A stretch of DNA of 64,000 nucleotides, from assembly GCA_030603695.1 (NCBI GenBank), contig JAUVXF010000009.1, forward strand, positions 1 to 64,000. The letters are read 5' to 3'. The position numbers and the translations under genes were made by a program. Of the stretch, positions 43,631 through 51,424 are shown in pieces. The first letter of the stretch is position 1, and the number at the start of each line of letters is the position of its first letter. The notes under the pieces were generated by a model. That model was given only the letters and a program-made list of their open reading frames with translations. It had not been told where the DNA came from and made no database searches. The stretch is from Natronohydrobacter sp. (GTDB taxonomy: Bacteria; Pseudomonadota; Alphaproteobacteria; Rhodobacterales; Rhodobacteraceae).

Positions 43631-44437
43631 ATGACTGTTATCCGCATTCGTGCCGCCGATGCCGCTTCGGCCCTCAATGAGGTCGCACGCCGCTTTGGGC
43701 CGGATGCGCTGATCTTGTCCACCACACAGCAGGCCGGATTTGTCGAAGTCACGCTGGCCGAAGGGGGAGAGATGCCAGCGAATGCGCCCCCCGCGGCACA
43801 GCCCTCAAAGCCGCAGCGCCTGCCCGATTTGCCACCTCGCCTGGTCTTGCTTGGCCCGCCGGGGGCCGGTGTTACACGGCTGGCGGCGCGGCTGGCTGCA
43901 CTGCATCTGCGCCGCCAGCCCGATACCCCTTGTCAGCTTTTCGCCCCGCGCCCCGATATGCTGGCCCCGCCCTCGGCCCTTGCGGCGCAGGCGCGGCTTT
44001 TGGGGCTGGAAGTGGCCATGCCCCTTTGGCCTGATCCGCGCGCCGGGCAGGGTTTGCCACTGGGCACAGTGCCGCAAATCATTGATTTGTCTGGGCTTGG
44101 CCCGCTTGGGCGCGATTGCGCTGGCCCGCTTTTGCAGCAGGCTGGCGCAGAATGCTGGCTGGTGCTGCCCACCGGGCTGCATGTGCAGGCGCAAGACAGG
44201 ATCGTGCCGCCGTTCAAGCCCATAGCGCAGGCGCTGGTGCTCACCCGTGCCGATATCTGCCCCCTCACATTGGAAGACCGCGCCTTGCCGCAGCGATTTG
44301 GCCTGCCGATTGCACTGCTCTCTCAGGGCGGTGGCCTGTTGGATGCCCTGTGCACCCCGCCCCAGGCCGCCAGTCCAGATCTGGCCCGCGCCCCTGAACA
44401 GAAGGAAGTAAAGCATGTTGCCGCGCGCCTATTCTGA
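43631..44437 (+). CDS. FlhF-like protein with degenerate P-loop
   Basis: The 268-aa protein starts like the B domain of FlhF (MTVIRIRAADAASALNEVARRFGPDALILST) and lies in the FlhF position between flhA and fliA. The SRP-type GTPase domain is shortened and its P-loop is GPPGAGVT (75-82), with Val in place of the catalytic Lys, so GTP binding is doubtful. No G4 (TKxD) motif stands out. Canonical FlhF is 380-480 aa and sets flagellar position and number. It overlaps fliA by 23 bases. Confidence 0.8.
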   Translation: MTVIRIRAADAASALNEVARRFGPDALILSTTQQAGFVEVTLAEGGEMPANAPPAAQPSKPQRLPDLPPRLVLLGPPGAGVTRLAARLAALHLRRQPDTPCQLFAPRPDMLAPPSALAAQARLLGLEVAMPLWPDPRAGQGLPLGTVPQIIDLSGLGPLGRDCAGPLLQQAGAECWLVLPTGLHVQAQDRIVPPFKPIAQALVLTRADICPLTLEDRALPQRFGLPIALLSQGGGLLDALCTPPQAASPDLARAPEQKEVKHVAARLF

Positions 44438-45134
44438 AAGCGCCCCGTGCCCGGACAAGCTGGTAACGGCGCATTATGATCTTGCCCGCAAGATCGCCTG
44501 GCACATCCATGGGCGCGTGGGGCGCCGCGTGGAAATAGAGGATCTGTTGCAAGTGGCCTATCTGGGCCTGCTTGATGCCGCGCGGCGCTACAAGGTGCGC
44601 CCCGACACCCCATTTTCTGCCTATGCGGGCATTCGCATTCGTGGCGCGTTGATGGATCATTTGCGCGGCCTGGCCGGGATGGCGCGCGGTGCATTGCAGA
44701 TGCAAACCCGGCTGCGCAATGCCGAACAGCGTCTGGAACAAGCCTTGATGCGCAAACCGACAGAGGCAGAGGTCGCGGGCGAATTGCAACTCTCGCTTGA
44801 CGAGCTGACCCGATGGCGCGGCGAGATCGAGAGTGGATCGGTCGCTTCGATTGATGATATCTACTCGGATCATTCAATTCTGTTCCGCGATCATAGCCCG
44901 GATATTGAAGAGAAGCTGACCCTTTCTGCCAGAAAAACAATGCTGAAAGATGCGATTGCCGAACTCCCCGAACGCGAGGCACTGGTTTTGCAGCTATACT
45001 ATGTCGAGGAACTGAACGTCTATGAGGTGGCTGCGGTGCTGGGCGTTACAACGGGCCGGGTTTCCCAGATTAAAAAAGCGGCGATGGAACGGCTGCGCAA
45101 GCTGATGGAGGCTGCGGAAAACACCCGCCGCTAA
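44415..45134 (+). CDS. fliA: FliA, sigma-28 factor
   Basis: The 239-aa sigma factor has region 2 (DLLQVAYLGLLDAARRYKVRPDTPFSAYAGIRIRGALMDHLR) and region 4 (LPEREALVLQLYYVEELNVYEVAAVLGVTTGRVSQIKKAAMERLRK). It transcribes late genes from TAAA/GCCG-type promoters. GAAGGAAG lies upstream of the ATG inside the FlhF-like gene. Its anti-sigma FlgM is encoded at 38549. Confidence 0.96.
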   Translation: MLPRAYSESAPCPDKLVTAHYDLARKIAWHIHGRVGRRVEIEDLLQVAYLGLLDAARRYKVRPDTPFSAYAGIRIRGALMDHLRGLAGMARGALQMQTRLRNAEQRLEQALMRKPTEAEVAGELQLSLDELTRWRGEIESGSVASIDDIYSDHSILFRDHSPDIEEKLTLSARKTMLKDAIAELPEREALVLQLYYVEELNVYEVAAVLGVTTGRVSQIKKAAMERLRKLMEAAENTRR

Positions 45135-46307
45135 GGGGGTTTGGCATGGTTGCCATGGCCGGGTTTTCTTCATGCCCTCTGGATATCGGGGTCGCTTGTG
45201 CTGGGTCTGGCCCGAACGGGCAGTCGCCGCCTGCGGAAGCGGTGCCCAGCGGCGCGCTCGTATCTTGTGCTGAATCGGGCTTCGGAATTGCGGCTGCGTT
45301 TGCACTGGCGGGTAACAGCGTGCCACAGGCCCCGTACCTGTGATTTTCCGATCAATATCAGCCAGACCATACCTGTGCTGACTGGCTGCACGAACCCGTT
45401 CCGTCCGGTCTTGGCGCGCGATGCTTGTGACAAGGCCGAAGCTGCCCAAGCTTATTGGCGCGCTTATTTTCAAATCTCGCGCCTCTGCCAGCCTGGCGCA
45501 CGCATCGTGGTTTGGTTACAGCGCGTCCCTGCGTGCCAGCAATGCCGCCACAGGGGCATTCTGGCGCGGCCCCATGTGGCGCGGCTTTGGTGGCACTAGG
45601 CGCGACTGGGCATGTGCGTGGGCGGTGCGGCTGTCGTGCGGCCGCGAAATCGCCACGGTCGGGTTGTGCACCCAACTCCATACGGCGCGGGCTTTGGTAG
45701 CACCAAGCGCGACTGGGCATGTGCATGGGCGGCGCGGCTGTCATGCGACCGCGAAATCGCCACGGTCGGGTTGTACACGCAGTTCCATGCGGCGCGGGCT
45801 TTGGTGGCACCAAGCGCGACTGGGCATGTGCATGGGCGGTGCGGCTGTCGTGCGGCCGCGAAATCGCCACAGTCGGGTTGTGCACGCGGCCCCATGTGGG
45901 GCGGCTTTGGTGGCAACACGCGCGACTGGGCATGTGCATGGGCGGTGCGGTTGTCGTGCGGCCGCGAAGCGACGATAGATCCATCCAGGCGCTTAGCCAC
46001 AGGGCTGGGGTTTTTCTTCTGGCGCAACAGCGCCCAAGCCGCTGTCTGATCTTGACCACAGGCCGTCATGCTGCAACGGCTGCACAAAGTGGCGGCCAGA
46101 AAGGTGCTGCCGTTGCAGCGATCAGGTATGAGCGGATGTCCCTCTGTGATGCCCAGCTGGCAAGAGCGGCGTCCATCGTTTGCGGCAGTTTTTACCGCAT
46201 GCGCGAGATCACATGTGCAGTTTGCAAGACATGGACTTTCCGGTCTCTGCGGGATGGTTCACATGTTGTCTTGCAATACACGAAACATTTTGTTTTTGCC
46301 AATGCAA
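45135..46307. other. Non-coding stretch after fliA
   Basis: No convincing gene lies between fliA and the 412-aa gene. Open frames here (for example 45146-45343 and 46068-46550) have no recognisable domain, no ribosome binding site and change frame across the repeats. I see no tRNA or rRNA signature. The centre is a tandem repeat; 46000-46307 shows nothing I can name. Confidence 0.6.
45565..45970. repeat. Tandem repeat, about 107-bp unit, nearly four copies
   Basis: Copies of GCGCGACTGGGCATGTG begin at 45600, 45707, 45814 and 45920, so the period is 107, 107 and 106 bases. A partial unit precedes the first copy (from about 45565) and another follows the last to about 45970. Each unit has a GTGCGGCCGCGAAATCGCCAC-like core, and copies differ at a few bases. 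The period is not a multiple of three, so it is not a coding repeat. Confidence 0.9.
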
Positions 46308-47546
46308 TTACTGCGCTGCTATTGTCATATAGGGGGTGATCTGGGCCGCATGGGCCATCCGCTTTGCCCAGTCCCGCGCTGCTGTATCGGCCGAGATATG
46401 GCCTTGCGCCTGCAAGGCAAGCGCTGCGGCGATTGCGCGTTCCTTCAGCGGGATTGTGCTGCTTACGTCCAGTCTTTGCCAAGTCTGGTCATCAAGGCGC
46501 ATTTCAACCCCCGCTTCGTCAAGCCGCAGCCATATTATTTTCCCCATTAACTCAAAAGCTTCGGCCACTTCTTCTGTCGGTAGGTCGCGCCGTCGGATAA
46601 GATGCATCCCCACATATTCTGCCAGAAGATTCAGATCGGATTGGATGATTTCCGCGGCAACTGCCGTCCAGCCATCGGCGCTGGTATTTGTAAGCCAGCG
46701 CCACTCTGGGGTGGTTGGCTGCCGATACAGCATGCGCTGCCCGCAACTGGCGTCGGCAATCAGGAAGTCGCGTTCCATCACTCGCAATTTTGCAAATGGG
46801 AGCACATCTCCCGCAGGCGGGGTTTGCGGTTCTGGCGGCTGGATTGCGGAAGATACAGGAAGTTCCATCGGTGCGCCCCCTTCACCCCAGCCCCCAAGCC
46901 CGGAGGATTGCAGCAGGTTGCGCCCTGCTTCTGTAACGGTGAAGACAGCAGAGGGGGCTTTGGGGGCCGGACTGTCCACAAGGCCCGCAATTTGCATGGC
47001 GATGATTTGGCCGCGACTGGGGGTTTGCCCCGCCAAAATGCGCAACAGCCCCAGCAGCGCCGGAGAAGCCGCGGAATTATCCAGATCGACGAGTTGCTCT
47101 ATCAGTGTCAGCATTTGCGCAGCAAGCATTTGCGGGGTATCCCGCAGCGCCACAAGTTGGCCGCGCACCACTCTTGCGACCGCATTCAAACTGCTTCGCC
47201 GTGCTTTGGACGCCCAGCTACCGGGTACCCCTTCAAGCACAAGGCGCGCAACAGGCCCTGACGTATCGGCCAAGATGTCAAGATGCAGATCAACAAGATC
47301 TGTCACATAGCCATCATGCGCGGTGCACATTGTAAGCGTGAAATCAGCCAGCGCCAGTTCACTGCCCGCAGGATGCGCGCCAAGGCCGGTGGGAATAACC
47401 TGTGCTATCCCCCCGTCCAACGCGCGCCAGTTTTCGCAGATCGGCGCAAGCACAAGTCGCACAGAATGGGCATCGCTAAGTTGAGCAGAGGCCACACAGG
47501 CATCCTGCACAGTTTCTACCAGAACGGATAGGATGTCGTTTGCCAT
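46308..47546 (-). CDS. Unknown 412-aa protein
   Basis: I do not recognise this protein. It has no signal peptide or membrane helix. The first half contains LVLAPICENWRALDGGIAQVIPTGLGAHPAGSELALADFTLTM (hydrophobic strand-helix), a Pro/Gly-rich linker near 220-245, and a C-terminal helical region with WRWLTNTSADGWTAVAAEIIQSDLNLLAEYVGMHLI. AAAGGGAACC precedes the ATG. It is divergent from sltF, and a weak sigma-54-like site lies 26 bases upstream. The reading frame uses the same codon style as neighbours. Confidence 0.7.
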   Translation of the reverse strand: MANDILSVLVETVQDACVASAQLSDAHSVRLVLAPICENWRALDGGIAQVIPTGLGAHPAGSELALADFTLTMCTAHDGYVTDLVDLHLDILADTSGPVARLVLEGVPGSWASKARRSSLNAVARVVRGQLVALRDTPQMLAAQMLTLIEQLVDLDNSAASPALLGLLRILAGQTPSRGQIIAMQIAGLVDSPAPKAPSAVFTVTEAGRNLLQSSGLGGWGEGGAPMELPVSSAIQPPEPQTPPAGDVLPFAKLRVMERDFLIADASCGQRMLYRQPTTPEWRWLTNTSADGWTAVAAEIIQSDLNLLAEYVGMHLIRRRDLPTEEVAEAFELMGKIIWLRLDEAGVEMRLDDQTWQRLDVSSTIPLKERAIAAALALQAQGHISADTAARDWAKRMAHAAQITPYMTIAAQ

Positions 47547-47571
47547 GGTTCCCTTTCACATGCCAGAACTG

Positions 47572-47587
47572 GGCCAGCCGATTGCCA
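47572..47587 (-). promoter_or_regulatory. Weak sigma-54-like element before the 412-aa gene
   Basis: The minus strand reads TGGCAATCGGCTGGCC. The GG-N10-GC spacing is right but the -12 part is TGGC, not TTGC. Confidence 0.3.
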
Positions 47588-47731
47588 GTTCGCAAAGTTT
47601 TGCGCGTTGCAGCAGCCGAAAACGGCGCGATACCCGAAATCTTGACGCAAAGATCCCCCATCGCACAAGCACGCAGAGGGATGGGGTGCTGGACTAATTT
47701 TTGTGGATTACAGCCAAAAGGCTGGGTGAAC

Positions 47732-47747
47732 TGGCACAGCGCTTGCT
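47732..47747 (+). promoter_or_regulatory. Candidate sigma-54 promoter of sltF
   Basis: TGGCACAGCGCTTGCT is a near-perfect -24/-12 element. Its predicted start (about 47757-47759) coincides with the ATG at 47759. Confidence 0.8.
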
Positions 47748-47758
47748 GAACTGACCGC

Positions 47759-48418
47759 ATGAAAACAGTTTTTGCCTCTCTCTTTGGCCTTTTCGCATGC
47801 CTTTCACTGGCCAAGGCCGATATCCCGGATTGCGAAGCCTTGGCCGAACGCGCCGCCCAAATGGAGGGCGTGCCTGCTGGGATATTAAGTGCGATCGCGC
47901 GGGTCGAATCCGGCCAAACCGTTCAGGGCGCATTTCGCGCTTGGCCATGGACGCTGAATCAGGCCGGGCAAGGCCAATATCTTGCCAGCAAGCACGAAGC
48001 CCTGGCCATTCTGGATAGCGCGCTGTCTGCCGGCCGGCGCAATATCGATGTGGGCTGTATGCAGATCAACTGGCATTGGCACGGGGCGCAATTTGCCACG
48101 CTTTCGCAGATGATCGACCCCGTGGAAAATACCCGCTACGCCGCGCGCTATCTGCGCGATTTGCACCAAAATCTTGGGGATTGGGAATTGGCGATAATGC
48201 GCTATCACTCTGCCGATCATGATCGCGGCCAGGCTTATGCGCAACGCGTGCGCCGCCAGATGCGCGGTGCGATCCAGGCCGACAGCCCCGCCCCCGCCCA
48301 GCCCCGCCGAACCCGCGAGGCCAGGCATCTGGACGGATTGCTGGCCCATCCCGGCACAGCATTGGTTGCCTTGGAGAATGCAAGCCCGCTGATGGGCCGG
48401 AAAATACACAGCAGATGA
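47759..48418 (+). CDS. sltF: SltF, flagellar lytic transglycosylase
   Basis: The 219-aa exported protein has a signal peptide (MKTVFASLFGLFACLSLAKA) and an SLT family-1 domain with catalytic Glu50 in ILSAIARVESGQ and the conserved GCMQINWHWHG. It cuts peptidoglycan so the rod can pass. In R. sphaeroides SltF supplies the activity that FlgJ lacks, and the FlgJ in this window is also only 93 aa. The C-terminal tail after about 165 is Pro/Arg-rich. Confidence 0.9.
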   Translation: MKTVFASLFGLFACLSLAKADIPDCEALAERAAQMEGVPAGILSAIARVESGQTVQGAFRAWPWTLNQAGQGQYLASKHEALAILDSALSAGRRNIDVGCMQINWHWHGAQFATLSQMIDPVENTRYAARYLRDLHQNLGDWELAIMRYHSADHDRGQAYAQRVRRQMRGAIQADSPAPAQPRRTREARHLDGLLAHPGTALVALENASPLMGRKIHSR

Positions 48419-48569
48419 CACCCATGGCACAGAGCAGACACCCTTGAACCGCGCAGGGGATGACAAAACCGCAGCGCATTAAATCGTAGTTAACGATCCT
48501 GTGCCAAATCTTGGGCGGGTATGCCGGTTTTCAGCTTTGTTTCAGCATGCCTTTGCGAAAGGACAAACA

Positions 48570-49073
48570 ATGTTCCTAAAATTGAAACTTCTTCTGGTGC
48601 TGCTAATGCCTTTCAGCCCTGCTTTGGCTGTGTCCCTTCCCGCGCCAGAGGGCGAAGTGATCTTGCGCATTCATGGCGCAATCAGCCAGACCAACAAACC
48701 GGGCATTGCGGCTTTTGACATGGCGATGCTGGATGCCTTGGAGCAGCGCCAAACCATTACAGAAACCCCGTGGTATGAGGGGCCGCAAGAATTTACTGGC
48801 CCCACACTTGCGGCGCTGCTGGCGCATGTGGGCGCCACGGGGCAAGCCCTGCGCATTGTCGCGATCAATGACTATGCCGCCACAATGCCGGTGTCTGATA
48901 CGCAAGCCAGCCCTGTCATTCTGGCGTCGCGCCATGAGGGCCGGGAATTCTCCCTGCGCGAGAAAGGGCCGCTTTTTGTGATCTATCCTTTCAGCGAAAT
49001 GCCACATTTGAAGAATGAAGTCATTTTCTCGCGCTCTGTCTGGCAGGTGATGAGCATAGAGGTTCTGCCTTGA
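48570..49073 (+). CDS. Exported oxidoreductase molybdopterin-binding-fold protein
   Basis: The 167-aa protein has a signal peptide (MFLKLKLLLVLLMPFSPALA) and a small sulphite-oxidase-like fold (TPWYEGPQEFTGPTLAALLAHVGATGQALRIVAINDYAATMPVSD). The cofactor-ligating Cys of true sulphite oxidases is not visible. The start at 48570 follows GAAAGGA; 48501 is an upstream artefact. It overlaps the sensor kinase gene by four bases (TTGA), suggesting it is a periplasmic partner of that kinase. That pairing is inference. Confidence 0.78.
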   Translation: MFLKLKLLLVLLMPFSPALAVSLPAPEGEVILRIHGAISQTNKPGIAAFDMAMLDALEQRQTITETPWYEGPQEFTGPTLAALLAHVGATGQALRIVAINDYAATMPVSDTQASPVILASRHEGREFSLREKGPLFVIYPFSEMPHLKNEVIFSRSVWQVMSIEVLP

Positions 49074-51259
49074 ATGCTACCCGGCACTTTGGCCATGGCT
49101 CTGCCCGGCGCAACCGGATTGGGGTGTTTGTGCTCAGTCTGGTTGCTGCGGCAGCCATGCTGGGTGCTGCCTTGCAATTTGCCCGTTTGCTCAATGTCGG
49201 CCGCGAGATGGATGAGGTGGTGCGGGAAGATGCCATGTGGGCGGTTTTTCAGGCAGACCGGCATTTGCGCGATTTCCAAACGCAATTGCGCATCATCGCG
49301 CTGGGGGGGGGTGGGCCAGATCAGCATGCCGTTTTTCTGCGCAGCTATGATATCCTGTACAGCAGGGTCATTTTGTTGGAACGCGGCACGTTTCATCTTA
49401 ACCTTGGCCAAGGGGGCGCGCTGACAGACAAGGCGCGCAGCCTGACGGAATTTGTCACCGGGTTGGAAAATTGGGTCGATACCCTTGACCCAGACGCGCC
49501 AGACTACTTGAGCCAAATTCAAGTGTTGTTGGCACAAATCGCCCCATACCCCCGATTGACAAACACCATGTTGCTGGATGCGAATGCAGGCATGAATGCC
49601 GTGCGAAGAGCGGAACGTGACTTGCGCGCGGCCGTGCAGGATCAGTTCGCGGGCAAGATGGTTGTGCTTGTCTCTGCATTTATGGGCATTTTCTGCCTCT
49701 TGATTCTACAGTTGCGCCACTTGTCGCGTGCCGGGCGCCGCATGGCCGTTCTGGAAAAGCGCAGCCGCCAAAGCGCGCTGCGCGCCCGCGCGGCCAGCCG
49801 TGCAAAATCCGCGTTTCTGGCGACAATGAGCCACGAAATGCGCACGCCGTTGAATGGTATGATCGGCGCGCTGGATTACATGGCGCTGGACGTTTCCGCG
49901 GCGCCGCACCAGGCGCGGCTGGAAGTGGTTCGGGCTGCGGCGCAGCATCTGGGTTGTGTTATAGAAGGTATTTTGGAGTTTTCGCGCTTGGAGAAGGGCC
50001 CGCCGGATTTGCGTCTGGAACCCGTCGACATGGCGCTTTTGGGGAAATCGCTCTGGCTTGCGCACCGCACGCAGGCCGAAGCTTCGGGGCTGCTTATGCA
50101 GGTGGAAATGCCCGATATCGCAGTGATGGCGGATGCAGCGCTTTTGCGCCAGGTGATCACCAGATTGCTGGATAATGCGCTGAAATTCACCAATGGTGGC
50201 ACGATTACCTTGCGCGCCCAACTGCCCGATCCGGCCCGGCTGCGCATAGAGGTGCAGGATGAGGGGATCGGCATTTCGCCCCGCTTGCAGGCGCGACTGT
50301 TTCGGGCGTTTGAGCAGGGTGATCAATCTTTCAGCCGCAGCTTTGGCGGTTCTGGCCTGGGACTTGCCATTTGCCACCGTTTGGTCGCAGCGATGGGCGG
50401 CACTATTGGGGCAACCAGCCAAGAAGGGAAAGGAAGCCTGTTTTGGTTTGAAATTCCTGTGCGGCCAGCCCCCAAGGCGCAAGGGCAACCGCTGCCGCCA
50501 GCCCTGCCGCACCCTCTGCATATTTTGATCGCCGAGGATAATCCGATCAATCGCGACGTGCTTGCCGCGCATCTCAGCCAGATGGGCCATCGCTGTGCAC
50601 TGGCCTGCGATGGAAGAGAGGCCGTGGAGAGTGTCACGCGTGACTGTCCTGATCTGGTGTTTATGGATATGCAAATGCCGGGGATGGATGGGCTGGAGGC
50701 CACGCGCCAGATCCGGGCAGCAGGGTATGAAATTCCCATAATTGCTGTGACGGCAAACAGTTTTGCCCGCGATCGCGCCAATTGTGCGCGTGCCGGGATG
50801 AATGGTTTCATTTCCAAACCAATCACACGGGGGTCGCTGACACGTGCCCTCGCCAATCTGCCCAACAGCGTTTTTGCGCAGCTTGCCACGGTGCAAAGCG
50901 CATCTTTGGCGCGGACGGAAGAGGTGCAGGTGCCGTCTGGCCAACTGGCTGATCTGGTCTCTGCGTTGGGTGTAGAGATGGTTCTTGGCCTGATTGAAAA
51001 GTTTGAGGATGAAATAAATACTTTGCAGCAAGATTTGGCTGCAAGCTGTGCTGCGTCCAATCAGCGCGCGCAAGACCATCTTTTGCATACGTTCAAAGGG
51101 GCCGCCCTGACTTTGGGAATGGTGAAATCAGGTAATCTTGCGCAAGCCAAACGCGCAGAACTGCCGCTTAGCGGTGCCGATGCCGAAAGGCTGGTGTCCT
51201 GTGCCCGCGCGGATGTTGCCGAGTTGCGCCAAAGCTTGACAGCCTGTGTTCACGCCTGA
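49070..51259 (+). CDS. Membrane hybrid sensor kinase: HK-REC-Hpt
   Basis: The 729-aa kinase has membrane helices at about 17-38 and 196-214 around a helical periplasmic sensor, His255 in ATMSHEMRTPLNG, HATPase motifs LLDNALKFTNGG and DEGIGI, a receiver with FMDMQMPGMDG and a C-terminal Hpt with LLHTFKGAALTLG. It starts at TTG (49070) inside the stop of the molybdopterin-fold gene. It could relay phosphate to a free receiver such as the LuxR-type regulator at 54031. Confidence 0.87.
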   Translation: MNATRHFGHGSARRNRIGVFVLSLVAAAAMLGAALQFARLLNVGREMDEVVREDAMWAVFQADRHLRDFQTQLRIIALGGGGPDQHAVFLRSYDILYSRVILLERGTFHLNLGQGGALTDKARSLTEFVTGLENWVDTLDPDAPDYLSQIQVLLAQIAPYPRLTNTMLLDANAGMNAVRRAERDLRAAVQDQFAGKMVVLVSAFMGIFCLLILQLRHLSRAGRRMAVLEKRSRQSALRARAASRAKSAFLATMSHEMRTPLNGMIGALDYMALDVSAAPHQARLEVVRAAAQHLGCVIEGILEFSRLEKGPPDLRLEPVDMALLGKSLWLAHRTQAEASGLLMQVEMPDIAVMADAALLRQVITRLLDNALKFTNGGTITLRAQLPDPARLRIEVQDEGIGISPRLQARLFRAFEQGDQSFSRSFGGSGLGLAICHRLVAAMGGTIGATSQEGKGSLFWFEIPVRPAPKAQGQPLPPALPHPLHILIAEDNPINRDVLAAHLSQMGHRCALACDGREAVESVTRDCPDLVFMDMQMPGMDGLEATRQIRAAGYEIPIIAVTANSFARDRANCARAGMNGFISKPITRGSLTRALANLPNSVFAQLATVQSASLARTEEVQVPSGQLADLVSALGVEMVLGLIEKFEDEINTLQQDLAASCAASNQRAQDHLLHTFKGAALTLGMVKSGNLAQAKRAELPLSGADAERLVSCARADVAELRQSLTACVHA

Positions 51260-51301
51260 TGCCCGTTCAAAATGCGGGTCAGTATCCGTTTGTTAAGCAT
51301 G

Positions 51302-51317
51302 TGGCACCTATTTTGCA
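51302..51317 (+). promoter_or_regulatory. Candidate sigma-54 promoter of the PAS kinase
   Basis: TGGCACCTATTTTGCA is a near-perfect -24/-12 element, 43 bases after the previous gene. It would initiate near 51328. Confidence 0.8.
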
Positions 51318-51424
51318 GGGCTATAGGGCAGGCGAGTTGCCAAAGGCAGGGCGCATGCCGTTGGTGAATGAAACATCTGGTTCGCAGCGATTTTTGCAAA
51401 ATAAATAGTTTAGGGTTTAAAGAG

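Noticed and set aside
45565-45970. CRISPR array
   Set aside because: Units are near-identical throughout with no short repeat/unique spacer pattern, and no cas genes are present.
45358-46059. Minus- and plus-strand frames across the tandem repeat
   Set aside because: The 107-bp period shifts frame each unit, so repeated peptides appear in all frames; no domain.
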